In this document: positions 16,599 through 26,214 of the stretch, piece by piece
Position numbering within the stretch: the first letter of the stretch is position 1
Layout: each line of letters starts with the position of its first letter
Assembly (NCBI GenBank): GCA_002328865.1
Contig: DCWO01000146.1
Location: forward strand, 1-51,204
Direction: 5' to 3'
Source: Dehalococcoidia bacterium UBA2160
GTDB lineage: Bacteria; Chloroflexota; Dehalococcoidia; Lucifugimonadales; UBA1123
DNA: 51,204 bases
Program-made: the position numbers and the translations under genes
The notes under the pieces: generated by a model
Told to the model about the DNA's origin: nothing
What the model saw: the letters and a program-made list of their open reading frames with translations, nothing else
Database searches by the model: none

Positions 16599-17536
16599 TT
16601 TGGCGCGATGTCGGAGGCGAGGTATCGCGGCCCTTCGTCCGAGTCGTAGTTCAGGTGCTCGAACTCGACCTCCTCGAGGCCCAATTCGGCCAATTGGCCG
16701 AGGCGATCCAAGACCTCTTCGGTCTGGCCGACGATCATCCCGCGCTCTCGTGATCGCGCCTGGAATTCCTCGATCGAAATCGACTGGTTCGCCGGAGACG
16801 AGTCCTTGAATCGTCGGGTGACGTCGTCGAGCACCTGCTTGGTAGGACCCATCAGCCCGAAGACCATCATCGAGCGCTTGATCGTCGCAGGATCGCGTCC
16901 GATGGTTTCGCAGTGTTTCTCCAACACTGCCTTTTTGTGTGCATAGACCTCAGGAGTGGCGTTCACGCAATTCCACTCACTGGCGTACTTGGCCACCAGC
17001 GCCAACGTCCGCTTTTCTCCCGCACCTCCGATGAGTATCGGAGCGCCGCCGGAGGTCGGTTTGGGGAGGCAATCGACGCCATCGACCTCGTAAAACTTCC
17101 CTTTGTACGAGGCGGGACCTTCGGACCACAGCGCCTGGATCACGTTGATTCCTTCGTCCAAACGGTCGAATCGCTCCCGAACCGGAGGGAAGCGAATGCC
17201 GTACGCGAGGTGCTCAGGCTCGTGCCAGCCAGCCCCGAGCCCCATCACGAAACGCCCGCCGCTGAGCTCGTCGATCTGAGCGGCCATTCGCCCGATGTCG
17301 ACCGGCGATCGGAAGGTCAACGGAGTGACGAGCGGGCCGAATCGAATAGTGCTGGTTTCCTTGGCCGCCACCACGAAGGACAAGTAGGCTTCGAGCGATT
17401 GCTTGTAGGTTCCGATGACGTAGTGATCCGAGCGGAAAACGGACGGGAATTTGAGCTCCTCCGCCAGCGCCAGGATGTGGCTCCAGCGCTCCCATGTAAG
17501 TCCGTTCTGGCCTTCAACCATCAAACCTATGTCCAC
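16583..17536 (-). CDS. LLM-class flavin-dependent oxidoreductase (luciferase-like, F420/FMN)
   Basis: This 317-aa TIM barrel has the bacterial-luciferase family pattern: DIGLMVEGQNGLTWERWSHI at the start, FPSVFRSDHY, the IRFGPLVTPLTFRSP block, and GGRFVMGLGAGWHEPEHLAYG, followed by PILIGGAGEKRTL. Family members use FMN or F420 to oxidise or monooxygenate substrates. Start GTG 17536 is chosen for its GAGGAGG site; a longer frame starts at 17572 without one. The last codons (VAAL) and the stop fall inside a copy of repeat family 2, so the C-terminus may have been altered by that element. Such genes are strongly expanded in SAR202-type genomes. The substrate is unknown. Confidence 0.87.
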   Translation of the reverse strand: MDIGLMVEGQNGLTWERWSHILALAEELKFPSVFRSDHYVIGTYKQSLEAYLSFVVAAKETSTIRFGPLVTPLTFRSPVDIGRMAAQIDELSGGRFVMGLGAGWHEPEHLAYGIRFPPVRERFDRLDEGINVIQALWSEGPASYKGKFYEVDGVDCLPKPTSGGAPILIGGAGEKRTLALVAKYASEWNCVNATPEVYAHKKAVLEKHCETIGRDPATIKRSMMVFGLMGPTKQVLDDVTRRFKDSSPANQSISIEEFQARSRERGMIVGQTEEVLDRLGQLAELGLEEVEFEHLNYDSDEGPRYLASDIAPKVAAL

Positions 17537-17881
17537 GGTGTCCTCCTCGACGGGGGTTATGTTGTTTCGCAATCATAGTGTCTCGCGCCACACGCGGGGC
17601 GTTGAGCGATGCACGATACATCTGAACCCGGATATCTAAGTCGGCGCGGAATCTCTTCGGTGACTTAGCAGTCTGAGACGCCCCAAACTCTAGTGCTGGT
17701 CAGCAGCGTTGTCAACGGTTGAACCGAACGCCAGACAAGCTGCGCAAGTTCTTTGACACGACCAGCGGCGACGAATACAGTATGCGCCAACGAAGAAGCC
17801 GCCAGCCGTCAGCCGTCATGAGGATGATGCCGGGAATCGAGCGATTCCGGAGATTGGCAATCGTGGCAGAGGAGAGGAACA
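17537..17881. other. Divergent intergenic region, 345 bp
   Basis: It separates divergently transcribed flavin oxidoreductase and epimerase-type genes and holds the promoter at 17753. I see nothing else. Confidence 0.5.
17753..17781 (+). promoter_or_regulatory. Sigma-70-type promoter for the 17.9 kb gene
   Basis: TTGACA (17753-17758), a 17-base spacer and TACAGT (17776-17781) lie 100 bp before the start codon at 17882. Confidence 0.6.
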
Positions 17882-18646
17882 TTGGCGAAGAGAGTCCTGA
17901 TCACGGGCATGAGCGGCCTGATCGGGGGCATCTTGAAGGACAATCTGCAACAGGTAGGGGGATACGAGTTGACGGCCTTGAACCGAAGGCACGTCGACGG
18001 GGTGACCAACTTTCAGGCGGACATCGCCGATCCGGAGGCCATCAAGCCCGCGTTCGAAGGACAGGATGTTGTGGTGCATCTGGCGGCCTACCTCGGAGGA
18101 TCGGACTGGGAGGGGCATCACGCTCTCAACGTGACGGGCACGTACAACGTCTACGAAGCGGCGCGTTTGGCGGGCGTCAAACGAGTCGTGTTCGCCAGCA
18201 GCAACCAGACGTTCGGAGGTTTCGAGCGGGTCTCACCTTACTCTGACATCTGCGCCGGCGAGTATGATCGGGTCCCAGCGGACTTCCCTATGATTACTCA
18301 CGAGCAGATCCGGCCAGCATCTCTTTACGGCGCCACAAAAGTTTGGGGCGAGGCACTGGGCAGGCATTTCTCCGACGAGTACGGAATGTCGATCATCTGC
18401 GTGCGTATCGGGGCCGTCCGACAGGGAGACAGGCCGACGACGACGAGGGAGAACTCCGTCTACCTGAGCCATCGAGACGTCGGCCAGGCGCTCCGGAAGT
18501 CTATAGACGCCCCGGCTAGCGTCCAGTACGACATCTTCAACGCGATTTCCGACAACCGTTGGAACTACCGAGACCTCACGCACTCAAAGGAAGTGATTGG
18601 TTACGTGCCGCAGGACTCGGCCGAAAATTGCCCTTTCCGGCCATAG
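17882..18646 (+). CDS. NAD-dependent epimerase/dehydratase family, uronate-dehydrogenase-like
   Basis: This 254-aa extended SDR has the motif TGMSGLIG (residues 8-15), VVHLAAYLGG, FASSNQTFG (105-112) and the active-site Tyr149-x3-Lys153 (YGATK). The SSNxxxG signature and short length resemble uronate dehydrogenase and related NAD-dependent sugar oxidoreductases. The start is TTG 17882, supported by GGAGAGG 5 bases upstream and by the proper beginning of the Rossmann strand. It stands first in a plus-strand series leading to enoyl-CoA hydratase and carboxyltransferase genes, but with a 111-bp gap. A sugar-acid role would fit other genes in the window. Confidence 0.83.
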   Translation: MAKRVLITGMSGLIGGILKDNLQQVGGYELTALNRRHVDGVTNFQADIADPEAIKPAFEGQDVVVHLAAYLGGSDWEGHHALNVTGTYNVYEAARLAGVKRVVFASSNQTFGGFERVSPYSDICAGEYDRVPADFPMITHEQIRPASLYGATKVWGEALGRHFSDEYGMSIICVRIGAVRQGDRPTTTRENSVYLSHRDVGQALRKSIDAPASVQYDIFNAISDNRWNYRDLTHSKEVIGYVPQDSAENCPFRP

Positions 18647-18757
18647 ATGACTTGCCGATGACCTTGGCGGCGTTCGCGTCATCGCGATCAATGATCGATA
18701 TTATGGTCGGGCGGCAGATGCCGGCCGATCCGCCGTGATTATGATGAGGAGGCTAAT

Positions 18758-19555
18758 GTGACGAATCTTAATGAGATAGAGTGGAAGCGAGTTTTGTGGG
18801 ACCTCTCGGATTCGGGCGTGCTCTCGATCACGCTCAACCGGCCCGAGCGGCTAAACGCCGTCAGTTTCCGAACGTTGCACGAAGTGCAGTGGCTCGTCGA
18901 CCACGCCGGCGCCAATCCGGATGTCCGCGTAGTCACCATCCGAGGGCAAGGAACACGGTCCTTCTGCTCCGGCGACGACATGAAGGGGATGGACCCGGAA
19001 CCGGGCGTCGATGATTTCCACGTTCATCGTCGCCTCATCAGATCATTGCGCGAGCTTCCCAAGCCCGTCGTGGCCCTCGTGTACGGTTGGGCGCTCGGGC
19101 ACGGCTTCGAACTGGCCTGCGCATGCGACTTTCGGCTGTGCGCGGACAACATCGAGGTGGGCGACCACAGGGTGACCAGGTCCATCGGCATGATCGGCGG
19201 GTCGTCATGGTTCCTACCTCGAATTATCGGGCAGGGCAGGGCGCTCGAAATGCTGATGACAGGCAGCCATTTAAACGCTCAAGAGGCGTTGGATTGGGGA
19301 TGGGCCAACCGAGTCTGGCCGTTGGACGAGTTCCAAGACCGAGCTGCGGAGTATGTCGAAATGCTCGCGGGTCTCGCGACGGTGGCGGCTGGCGGCTACA
19401 AGGACGCGATGGAATATTCTCTGACACACACTCTGCGCGACTCGCTCGCATACGAATACGAGGTCTCGACCCTCCGGGTCAAGGGCACCGACGATCAGCA
19501 GGAGGGGCGGCAGTCATGGCTCGAGAAACGATCACCCACGTTCAAAGGCCGATAG
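18758..19555 (+). CDS. Enoyl-CoA hydratase/isomerase family protein
   Basis: This 265-aa crotonase-fold protein starts at GTG 18758 behind a GAGGAGG site. It has SFCSGDDMKGM (the first oxyanion segment) and GWALGHGFELACACDFRL. Of the two catalytic glutamates of classical hydratases, the one in the ALEMLMTG segment is kept, but the position in the preceding strand appears to be Arg (DHRVTRSIG). It may therefore act as an isomerase, hydrolase or decarboxylase rather than a hydratase. It is 109 bp upstream of the carboxyltransferase and probably acts on the same CoA intermediates. Confidence 0.86.
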   Translation: MTNLNEIEWKRVLWDLSDSGVLSITLNRPERLNAVSFRTLHEVQWLVDHAGANPDVRVVTIRGQGTRSFCSGDDMKGMDPEPGVDDFHVHRRLIRSLRELPKPVVALVYGWALGHGFELACACDFRLCADNIEVGDHRVTRSIGMIGGSSWFLPRIIGQGRALEMLMTGSHLNAQEALDWGWANRVWPLDEFQDRAAEYVEMLAGLATVAAGGYKDAMEYSLTHTLRDSLAYEYEVSTLRVKGTDDQQEGRQSWLEKRSPTFKGR

Positions 19556-19664
19556 CGTTCCGACCTGCCCGCACGATATCAGATCGTCATTTTCGGTGAA
19601 TTGCAGTCGCACGGATTTCGACTGTCAACAACAAACTCGTTCAGACAAACCAGAGGAGAGCTAG

Positions 19665-21266
19665 ATGCCAATTGACTTGAACAGAGAATCCTGGAAGCCA
19701 GGCATGCCTTGGGAGAAGGCGATAGAAGACATCGAATACATACGGGAGTTGGGCCGTGAGATGGGCGGTCCGGAACGGATCGAACGACAACATCGCGGAG
19801 GCCGGTACACCGTTCGTGAACGCATCGAGAAGATGATCGACCCCGGCACTTTTGTCGAATCCGGACCCATGGTGGGAGCGGCCGAATTCGACGCGGAAGG
19901 GAACCTCACGGCATTCTCTCCCGGCGGCTATGTGATGGGATTGGGCGAGATCGACGGCAGACCCGTCGCCGTTGGCGGCGACGACTTCACGATCTCAGGC
20001 GGCAGTCCTCACAACGTCCACAAAAGTCCACAAGATTTCGTTCAGCCGCTGGCGATCCAGTACGGCATCCCTTACGTTCAGCTCATCGAAGGCGTCGGCC
20101 ACAGCTCGAAATCCGACGAGGCGTCGGGCCACATGGGCCTGCCGAACGGCGGTTTGTGGTGGCGCAATGTCGAGGTTCTGCGGCGGGTGCCCTGCGCGGC
20201 CGGTATCATGGGCGCGGTCGCCGGATGGCCCGCGGCGCACGCGCTGATGTCCCACTTCACCGTCATGGTCAAAGGTCAGTCGCAGATATTCCCGTCCGGA
20301 CCGCCGGTCGTGCGCCGCGCCATCGGCGAGCAGCTCGACAAGGAGGAACTCGGCGGCCACATGATGCACGTCCACGAAAGCGGACAGGTCGACAACGAGG
20401 CGGACTCGGAAGAAGATGCGATGGACCAGATCAAGAAATTCATCTCCTACCTGCCCAACACGACAAACGACGTCGCCCCTCGAGTGGAAACCGGCGACCC
20501 GCCTGATCGCCGACCGGAAGGGCTGTTGAACATCATCCCTGCCAATCGAAAGCGCAGCTACGATCCACGAAAGCTCATCAAGATGGTTGTGGACAACGGC
20601 GAGTTCTTCGAGATGCGACGACATTGGGCCGGCGCAATTATCACGGGGTTCGCTCGTCTCGACGGCTACAGCGTCGGCGTCCTCGGCAGCGATCCGTCGA
20701 AATTAGCGGGCGCGATGGACGGCGACGGCGCCGACAAGTACGCGCACTTCGTGGACCTCTGTGACGCCTTCAATCTGCCCGTGGTAATATTCCTGGACAT
20801 GCCGGGATTCATGCTCGGCTCCCACGCCGAACGCAAAGCGACAATGAGGCGCGGAATACGGGCGCTCATCGCCAGCGCCGAGGCGGATGTGCCGAAGATC
20901 GAGTTCAACGTTCGCAAGTCCTATGGCGTCGCGGCAGATGCGCCCAACAGTCTTGGACATCCGAATGGACTGAACCTAAGGTTCGGCTGGCCCGCCGGAG
21001 AGTGGGGCGGCATACCCATCGAGGGCGGTGTGGCCGCGGCGTACCGGAGAGAGATCGAAAACGCGCCGGACCCGGACGCCCACCGAGAGATGATCGAGAA
21101 CAGGTTGCTCAAGATGAGATCGCCTTTTAGGGCGGCTCACAAAGGCGACGTAGTGGACCTGATCGATCCCCGAGACACCCGGCGGCTTGCCTGCACTTTC
21201 GTGAAACTGGCTCAACCCATGCTTGCGAAACTCGCCCAACGACCAAAGCGCGCCGTGCGACCATAG
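19665..21266 (+). CDS. Acyl-CoA carboxylase beta subunit (carboxyltransferase)
   Basis: This 533-aa protein has both halves of a biotin-dependent carboxyltransferase. The N-domain includes RYTVRERIEKMIDPGTF near residue 50, then VAVGGDDFTISGGS and a VQLIEGVGHSSKS block. The C-domain includes ANRKRSYDPRKLIKMVVDNGEFFE and VVIFLDMPGFMLGSHAE. The length matches propionyl- or methylmalonyl-type beta subunits. The family transfers CO2 between biotin and an acyl-CoA. No biotin carboxylase, biotin carrier or membrane decarboxylase gene is adjacent, so partners must be elsewhere. ATG 19665 has an AGGAGAG site. The adjacent CaiB pair suggests carboxylation or decarboxylation of a CoA-activated unusual acid. 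Confidence 0.87.
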   Translation: MPIDLNRESWKPGMPWEKAIEDIEYIRELGREMGGPERIERQHRGGRYTVRERIEKMIDPGTFVESGPMVGAAEFDAEGNLTAFSPGGYVMGLGEIDGRPVAVGGDDFTISGGSPHNVHKSPQDFVQPLAIQYGIPYVQLIEGVGHSSKSDEASGHMGLPNGGLWWRNVEVLRRVPCAAGIMGAVAGWPAAHALMSHFTVMVKGQSQIFPSGPPVVRRAIGEQLDKEELGGHMMHVHESGQVDNEADSEEDAMDQIKKFISYLPNTTNDVAPRVETGDPPDRRPEGLLNIIPANRKRSYDPRKLIKMVVDNGEFFEMRRHWAGAIITGFARLDGYSVGVLGSDPSKLAGAMDGDGADKYAHFVDLCDAFNLPVVIFLDMPGFMLGSHAERKATMRRGIRALIASAEADVPKIEFNVRKSYGVAADAPNSLGHPNGLNLRFGWPAGEWGGIPIEGGVAAAYRREIENAPDPDAHREMIENRLLKMRSPFRAAHKGDVVDLIDPRDTRRLACTFVKLAQPMLAKLAQRPKRAVRP

Positions 21267-21280
21267 GCTTTCTTACTCAT

Positions 21281-22474
21281 ATGCAAGACACAACGGATAC
21301 GAACGAGCGGCAAACAGAGGATTTGCCGCTCACCGGCGTCGAGGTGGTGGAAGTCGCCGAAGGGGTCGCGGGCCCGTATTGCGGGAGACTGCTGGCCGCC
21401 TTCGGGGCGACGGTCGTCAAAGTCGAACGGCCGCCTCAGGGCGACTGGTCTCGCCGGATCGGTCCTTCGCTGTCAGACGATAGCCCCTCAGAGTCCAGCG
21501 CGCTCTACCTGTACAATAACATGGGCAAGAAGAGCGTGTTGCTCGACTGGGAGACAGAGTCCGGAATGGACGACCTGGTCTCCTTGGTCTCGAAAGCCGA
21601 CATCTTCATCGAGGACTGGGACTGCGGCTATCGCGAAACAACCGGCATCTCCGCCGAACGCCTCATTCCCGAGGACCGAGGGCCCATCAATCTCTGCGTT
21701 ACACCGTTCGGACTGACGGGACCTTACTCGCGGTGGAAGTCCTCCCCCATCGTCCAGCTCGCCTTGGGCGGGTACCTCAACATAATGGGTTCGCCTTTCA
21801 AGGAGCCTCTGATGCTCCCTGGCCGCCAGCCAGACTACCTGACCGGCCTCAACGCGTACAACGCGGTCCAAATGGCGTTGTGGGAGCGAGCCATGGACGG
21901 CCACGGGCAGTTCGTCGAAGTGTCCATGCTGGAAACGCTGACGAACCTGCACCAGGCTACGTTGGAGATGGATGGCAACGTGAGGATGCGCAACGGCCAC
22001 AGACAGTCCGCTCTTTCGACACGGGCTTTCCCGCCCGGTCTGGCAACCTTGCCCGCTGAAGACGGGAACGTCACGTTCGGTGGAGGCAGTGTGGCCATAT
22101 GGGAGCAGGTATGTTTGATGCTCGGTCGCGAAGACATTGTGGCAAACTCGGATCTCGACGACGTGGCTGGCTTTGCCGATCTGGCGGACGAGATGGAACG
22201 AATCTTGATCACGTGGATGAAAGGGCGAACCAAAAAGGACGTATTCATGGAAGCTTCGAGAGACTGGATGCTTCCGGTGGCGCCGGTTTTGGAGCTTGAT
22301 GAAGTGCTTGCCGATCCCCAGTTCAACGACAGAGGACTCTTTCAGGACGTCGACCACCCCGTGGCGGGCATAGCGACTTATCCAACGCTGCCGTTTGTCA
22401 CGTCGGGAACCGTTCCGACGCTCGGAAGAGCCCCGCTGCTCGGAGAGCACACGAAAGAGGTTCTCGGTCGATGA
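21281..22474 (+). CDS. CaiB/BaiF family CoA-transferase (family III)
   Basis: This 397-aa family III CoA-transferase has VVEVAEGVAGPYCGRLLAAFG at residues 22-42, VVKVERPPQGDWSR, an NNMGKKSVLLD segment (79-89) and QPDYLTGLNAYNA with Asp185 at the catalytic place. The GHGQFVEVSMLETL motif is at 207-220. It starts 14 bp after the carboxyltransferase and overlaps the next CaiB gene by ATGA, so the three are surely one transcript. Paired CaiB proteins may form a heteromer or act on successive acids; the substrates are unknown. Confidence 0.9.
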   Translation: MQDTTDTNERQTEDLPLTGVEVVEVAEGVAGPYCGRLLAAFGATVVKVERPPQGDWSRRIGPSLSDDSPSESSALYLYNNMGKKSVLLDWETESGMDDLVSLVSKADIFIEDWDCGYRETTGISAERLIPEDRGPINLCVTPFGLTGPYSRWKSSPIVQLALGGYLNIMGSPFKEPLMLPGRQPDYLTGLNAYNAVQMALWERAMDGHGQFVEVSMLETLTNLHQATLEMDGNVRMRNGHRQSALSTRAFPPGLATLPAEDGNVTFGGGSVAIWEQVCLMLGREDIVANSDLDDVAGFADLADEMERILITWMKGRTKKDVFMEASRDWMLPVAPVLELDEVLADPQFNDRGLFQDVDHPVAGIATYPTLPFVTSGTVPTLGRAPLLGEHTKEVLGR

Positions 22475-23700
22475 TCGGAGACAAGAACTCGACGGCCCGA
22501 TCCAAGGGGGCGCTGAACGGCGTTCGAGTAGTTGACTTGACCAGAGTCTGGGCCGGCCCATTAGGCACGAGGACGCTTGGAGATTTCGGGGCTGAAGTCA
22601 TCAAGGTTGGCGATCCTCGGCTCCCCGGCGACAGGTTGGGCGGTCTCTACACCAAGCTGAACCGCAACAAGTCGAGCCTCGGTTTGCGCCTGGATACCGA
22701 AGCTGGCCGAAGAATCTTCCTCGATCTCGTGTCCGTGTCCGATATCATCATCGAGAACTTCCGCCCCAGGGTCATGCGCAACCTCGATCTCGGATACGAG
22801 GTCTTGAAACGCGCCAATCCAAGCATCGTGATGTGCGCCATGCCCGGCTTTGGAGCAGAGGGTCCGTACGCGGAGTTTCCCGCTTTCGGGTCCACTGCCG
22901 AGGCGATGTCAGGGGTTTCGTCATTAATAGGCTACAAACCTGGCAGACCTCTCCAATCCGGAATGTCGTATGCCGACCCGGTGTCGGCCCTGAACCTCGT
23001 TGGCGTCGTCATGACATATTTGAGGAGAAGCCGAGTCTCGGGTCGAGGTCAGTACATCGATCTGGCGCTCGCGGACAGCCCCGTCTGCATGATCGGCGAG
23101 TACCTGGTCGCGAACTCCGCCACGTCCCACGTGCCTCCTCTGCGAGGCAACAAGCACTCCGACTACTCTCCCCACGGCGCCTACCGAGCAGACGGCGACG
23201 ACAACTGGGTCGCGATCGCCGTGACCAACGACGACGAATGGCAGGCGCTCTGCACCGTCGTCGGCGACGACAGACTGCTCGATGGCCGCTTCTCGAACTT
23301 CGACGGAAGGAAGCGCGCCGAGGAACACATCGATGCGGTCATATCCGAATGGACAGCGGGACGAGACGCCGTCAGCGTTATGACCCAACTCCAAAGCGCC
23401 GGCGTTCCGGCGGGCAGGGTCGCGAACAACCAAGAGTTGCTGCGCGATCCGCACTTGGCGGCCAGAGATTTCTTCGTAGACCTCGACGAGTACGACAGCG
23501 GACGAAAACGATACGATGGGCAATCCATACGTGGAAACATCATCGACAAGTCGGATTGGAAACCGTCGCCTCTATTGGGCCAGCACAGCAGGAACGTCCT
23601 GGTGAACCTTCTTGGCTATTCCGAGATAGATTGCGACGCACTGGCATCCGAAGGCGTTACCGTTCTTAACGACCAACCCTCTTCGACAAGGGAGAATTAG
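22471..23700 (+). CDS. CaiB/BaiF family CoA-transferase (family III)
   Basis: This 409-aa protein is coupled to the upstream CaiB gene through an ATGA overlap. Landmarks are VVDLTRVWAGPLGTRTLGDFG, AEVIKVGDPRLPGD, LNRNKSSLGLRLD near residues 63-75, MSYADPVSALNLVG with catalytic-position Asp169, and GRGQYIDLALADS at 191-203. It differs clearly from the other three copies in the window, so this is not a recent duplication. It sits between the carboxyltransferase and a sulfatase. A role in activating an acid released from a sulfated precursor is possible but unproven. Confidence 0.9.
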   Translation: MIGDKNSTARSKGALNGVRVVDLTRVWAGPLGTRTLGDFGAEVIKVGDPRLPGDRLGGLYTKLNRNKSSLGLRLDTEAGRRIFLDLVSVSDIIIENFRPRVMRNLDLGYEVLKRANPSIVMCAMPGFGAEGPYAEFPAFGSTAEAMSGVSSLIGYKPGRPLQSGMSYADPVSALNLVGVVMTYLRRSRVSGRGQYIDLALADSPVCMIGEYLVANSATSHVPPLRGNKHSDYSPHGAYRADGDDNWVAIAVTNDDEWQALCTVVGDDRLLDGRFSNFDGRKRAEEHIDAVISEWTAGRDAVSVMTQLQSAGVPAGRVANNQELLRDPHLAARDFFVDLDEYDSGRKRYDGQSIRGNIIDKSDWKPSPLLGQHSRNVLVNLLGYSEIDCDALASEGVTVLNDQPSSTREN

Positions 23701-23742
23701 TCCGGCAAGCAGACGAATCTATCCGACACGGAGCAGACACCT

Positions 23743-26007
23743 ATGGCAACAGAGGAACCTTTCCAGGGACGGATAGGGGTCACCTACCAGGATTCGACCT
23801 CTGACTGGCCGGCGCCCCCTCCGACGTGCGACGGTCAGTCGCCGAATGTTCTCATAATCCTCCTCGATGACACCGGATTCGGCAACCTGGGCTGTTACGG
23901 CTCGACGATCGAGACCCCGAACATCGACGCGTTGGCGGAAGGCGGCCTGCGGTATTCCAACTTTCACGTGACGCCTCTGTGTTCGCCGACCCGGGCATCG
24001 TTGTTGACGGGCCGCAACCATCACTCAGTCGGCATGGGCAACATCGCCAACTACCATGACACCGGTTACCCGAACTCGCGGGCACTCGTGAGCAGACACG
24101 CTGCTACGCTAGCGGAGATGTTGCGTGAAGAAGGCTACGCCACATTCGCGCTAGGCAAGTGGCATCTCAACCCCTCCGAGCACAACTCGGCCGCGGGGCC
24201 CCGTGACGGATGGCCCCTCCAGCGCGGATTCGACCGCTACTACGGCTTCCTGCCGGGCTCCACCGACCAGTTCTACCCGGAACTGACCCACGACAATCAC
24301 CCCGTGTACCCGCCGAAAACCCCCGAGCAGGGATACCACCTCACAGAAGACCTAGTCGATCACGCCATCGAGTTCGTAAACGATCAGAAGTCGACCTATC
24401 CGGACAGCCCGTTCTTCATGTACTTCGCGCCTGGCGCGATGCACTACCCTCATCAAGCGCCGAAGGAGTACATCGACAAGTACCGCGGCCGTTTCGATGA
24501 CGGATGGGACGCAATCCGTGAGCAGTATTTCCAACGACAGATCGAATCTGGACTCATTCCCTCGAACACCAAGCTTTCACCGAGAAACCCTGGGGTGAAG
24601 GCTTGGGACGAACTCGATCATAACGAAAAGCGGTTCATGTGTCGGTTGCAGGAGACGTGGGCAGGGTTCCTGGACCACACCGACGCCCAGATCGATCGTC
24701 TCGTCAACCACCTGCGTGAAATCGACCAGATAGACAACACGGTTATCATGCTCACGGCGGACAACGGCACCAGCCAGAACGGCGGCCCTTACGGCGTGAC
24801 GAACGCCGGGCCCAGCTCGACTCGCAACGCCACGAACCAGGGGCAGACCCTGGGCGAGGCAATCGGCCGGCCTGACCCGGAAGAGGACTTCGACGCGATA
24901 CAGACGACGTTGGACGATATCGGCGGGCCCAAGAGCTACGCCGACATCCCCTGGGGGTGGTCGCAGGTGGGCAACACGCCTCTCCGATGGTACAAGCAAG
25001 ACACCCACGGGGGCGGCGTGAGGGTGCCGCTGATCGTTCATTATCCCTCGGGCATCGGCGACGCGGGCGGTGTCAGGAACCAGTTCCACCACGTGAGCGA
25101 CATTGCGCCGACGATACTCGAGATGGCCGGCGTCAAGCCACGGTCAAGCTACCGCGGATATGACCAGATGCCGATTTCCGGCACGAGTCTTGCGTACACG
25201 TATGCCGACGGCGATGGCCTGACTGAGAAGCCGATCCAGTATTTCGAAATGATCGGCAACCGCGGTCTCTGGTTCGACGGCTGGAAGGCCGTCACCCGTC
25301 ATGAGCTCGGCGACGAGTACAGCAGCGAAGAGTGGGAGCTGTACAATCTCGGTCAAGATTTCTCCGAGACTAACAACTTGGCCGAAACCGAGCCGGAACG
25401 TCTGCGCAAGATGATCGACCTGTGGTGGACGGAAGCAGGTCGCTACGGTGTGCTGCCGTTGGACGACCGCAGCTTTGAAAAATCCGGCCCGAGCACGCGC
25501 CCGGGAGCTTACCACGAGACTTTGAGTTATCACTTCGCTTCGCCAAACGTCCACATCCCGGCAGCCCTGGCGCCCCAACTGCGACGAGGAGACTGGGCGT
25601 TGACGGCGGACATTGAGATCTCGGGCATTGACACCGAGGGCGTGATCTATTCGCATGGCTCGTTCATGGACGGCTTCTCGCTGTTTGTGCAGGCCAGAAG
25701 GCTTTGCCTCGTTCACAACTCATCGGGCGCCGCGACGATCGGGCGTGCCTCTGAGGCGTTGCCAGATGGCCGGATAAACGTGGGGCTGTCGTACGAGCGC
25801 GCAAGCGATCGAGGCGGCGCGTTCACTTTCACCGTCAACGGCGAGGGGGTTGGTGGCGCCAACGTTCCCGATGAGATGCGAGCGTCGAGGGTTGGCGGCG
25901 TCGGCATCGGTCGGGACGAGCTGGCGCCGATCACCGACCTCTACGACGCTCCATATGCGTTCACTGGTGTCATTCATTCCGTGGATATCCGCGTGGAGCC
26001 TAGATGA
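23743..26007 (+). CDS. Arylsulfatase-type sulfatase, long form, no signal peptide
   Basis: This 754-aa formylglycine sulfatase cleaves sulfate esters. The signature CSPTRASLLTGR is at residues 80-91, with Cys80 the residue converted to formylglycine. Metal ligands appear in ILLDDTGFG (Asp42, Asp43) and in TADNGTSQNGG. The KWHLNP segment is also typical. After the catalytic region a C-terminal beta-domain (about 595-754) follows, as in long arylsulfatases. The N-terminus is hydrophilic, so it is probably cytoplasmic and acts on imported substrates. No sulfatase-maturating enzyme is nearby. It follows the CaiB pair by 42 bp. Released sulfate could feed the assimilation genes at 48.5 kb, but that is speculative. 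Confidence 0.92.
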   Translation: MATEEPFQGRIGVTYQDSTSDWPAPPPTCDGQSPNVLIILLDDTGFGNLGCYGSTIETPNIDALAEGGLRYSNFHVTPLCSPTRASLLTGRNHHSVGMGNIANYHDTGYPNSRALVSRHAATLAEMLREEGYATFALGKWHLNPSEHNSAAGPRDGWPLQRGFDRYYGFLPGSTDQFYPELTHDNHPVYPPKTPEQGYHLTEDLVDHAIEFVNDQKSTYPDSPFFMYFAPGAMHYPHQAPKEYIDKYRGRFDDGWDAIREQYFQRQIESGLIPSNTKLSPRNPGVKAWDELDHNEKRFMCRLQETWAGFLDHTDAQIDRLVNHLREIDQIDNTVIMLTADNGTSQNGGPYGVTNAGPSSTRNATNQGQTLGEAIGRPDPEEDFDAIQTTLDDIGGPKSYADIPWGWSQVGNTPLRWYKQDTHGGGVRVPLIVHYPSGIGDAGGVRNQFHHVSDIAPTILEMAGVKPRSSYRGYDQMPISGTSLAYTYADGDGLTEKPIQYFEMIGNRGLWFDGWKAVTRHELGDEYSSEEWELYNLGQDFSETNNLAETEPERLRKMIDLWWTEAGRYGVLPLDDRSFEKSGPSTRPGAYHETLSYHFASPNVHIPAALAPQLRRGDWALTADIEISGIDTEGVIYSHGSFMDGFSLFVQARRLCLVHNSSGAATIGRASEALPDGRINVGLSYERASDRGGAFTFTVNGEGVGGANVPDEMRASRVGGVGIGRDELAPITDLYDAPYAFTGVIHSVDIRVEPR

Positions 26008-26141
26008 TTCATTTTCACGCTGGCGTCGTGCTCCAAACTAACCACGATCCGCCGATCTACGAGGATGTGCCGCTGTGAGCTCCCCGAATCCTGATTCCGC
26101 CGCATGCTTGAGAACCGGTTCGTCGCCGTGAATGCATCTTA

Positions 26142-26170
26142 TTGACACTGCCAGGCGTCAGTCCTACACT
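26142..26170 (+). promoter_or_regulatory. Sigma-70-type promoter for nudC
   Basis: TTGACA (26142-26147), a 17-base spacer and TACACT (26165-26170) lie 44 bp before the start of nudC. Confidence 0.6.
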
Positions 26171-26214
26171 GTCGTCTGCCGCCAACCGAACGCGAGGACA
26201 ATCTACGACTAACG

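Noticed and set aside
16078..16809. Plus-strand open frame of 243 codons
   Set aside because: It overlaps the flavin oxidoreductase antisense and lacks any domain-like content or ribosome site.
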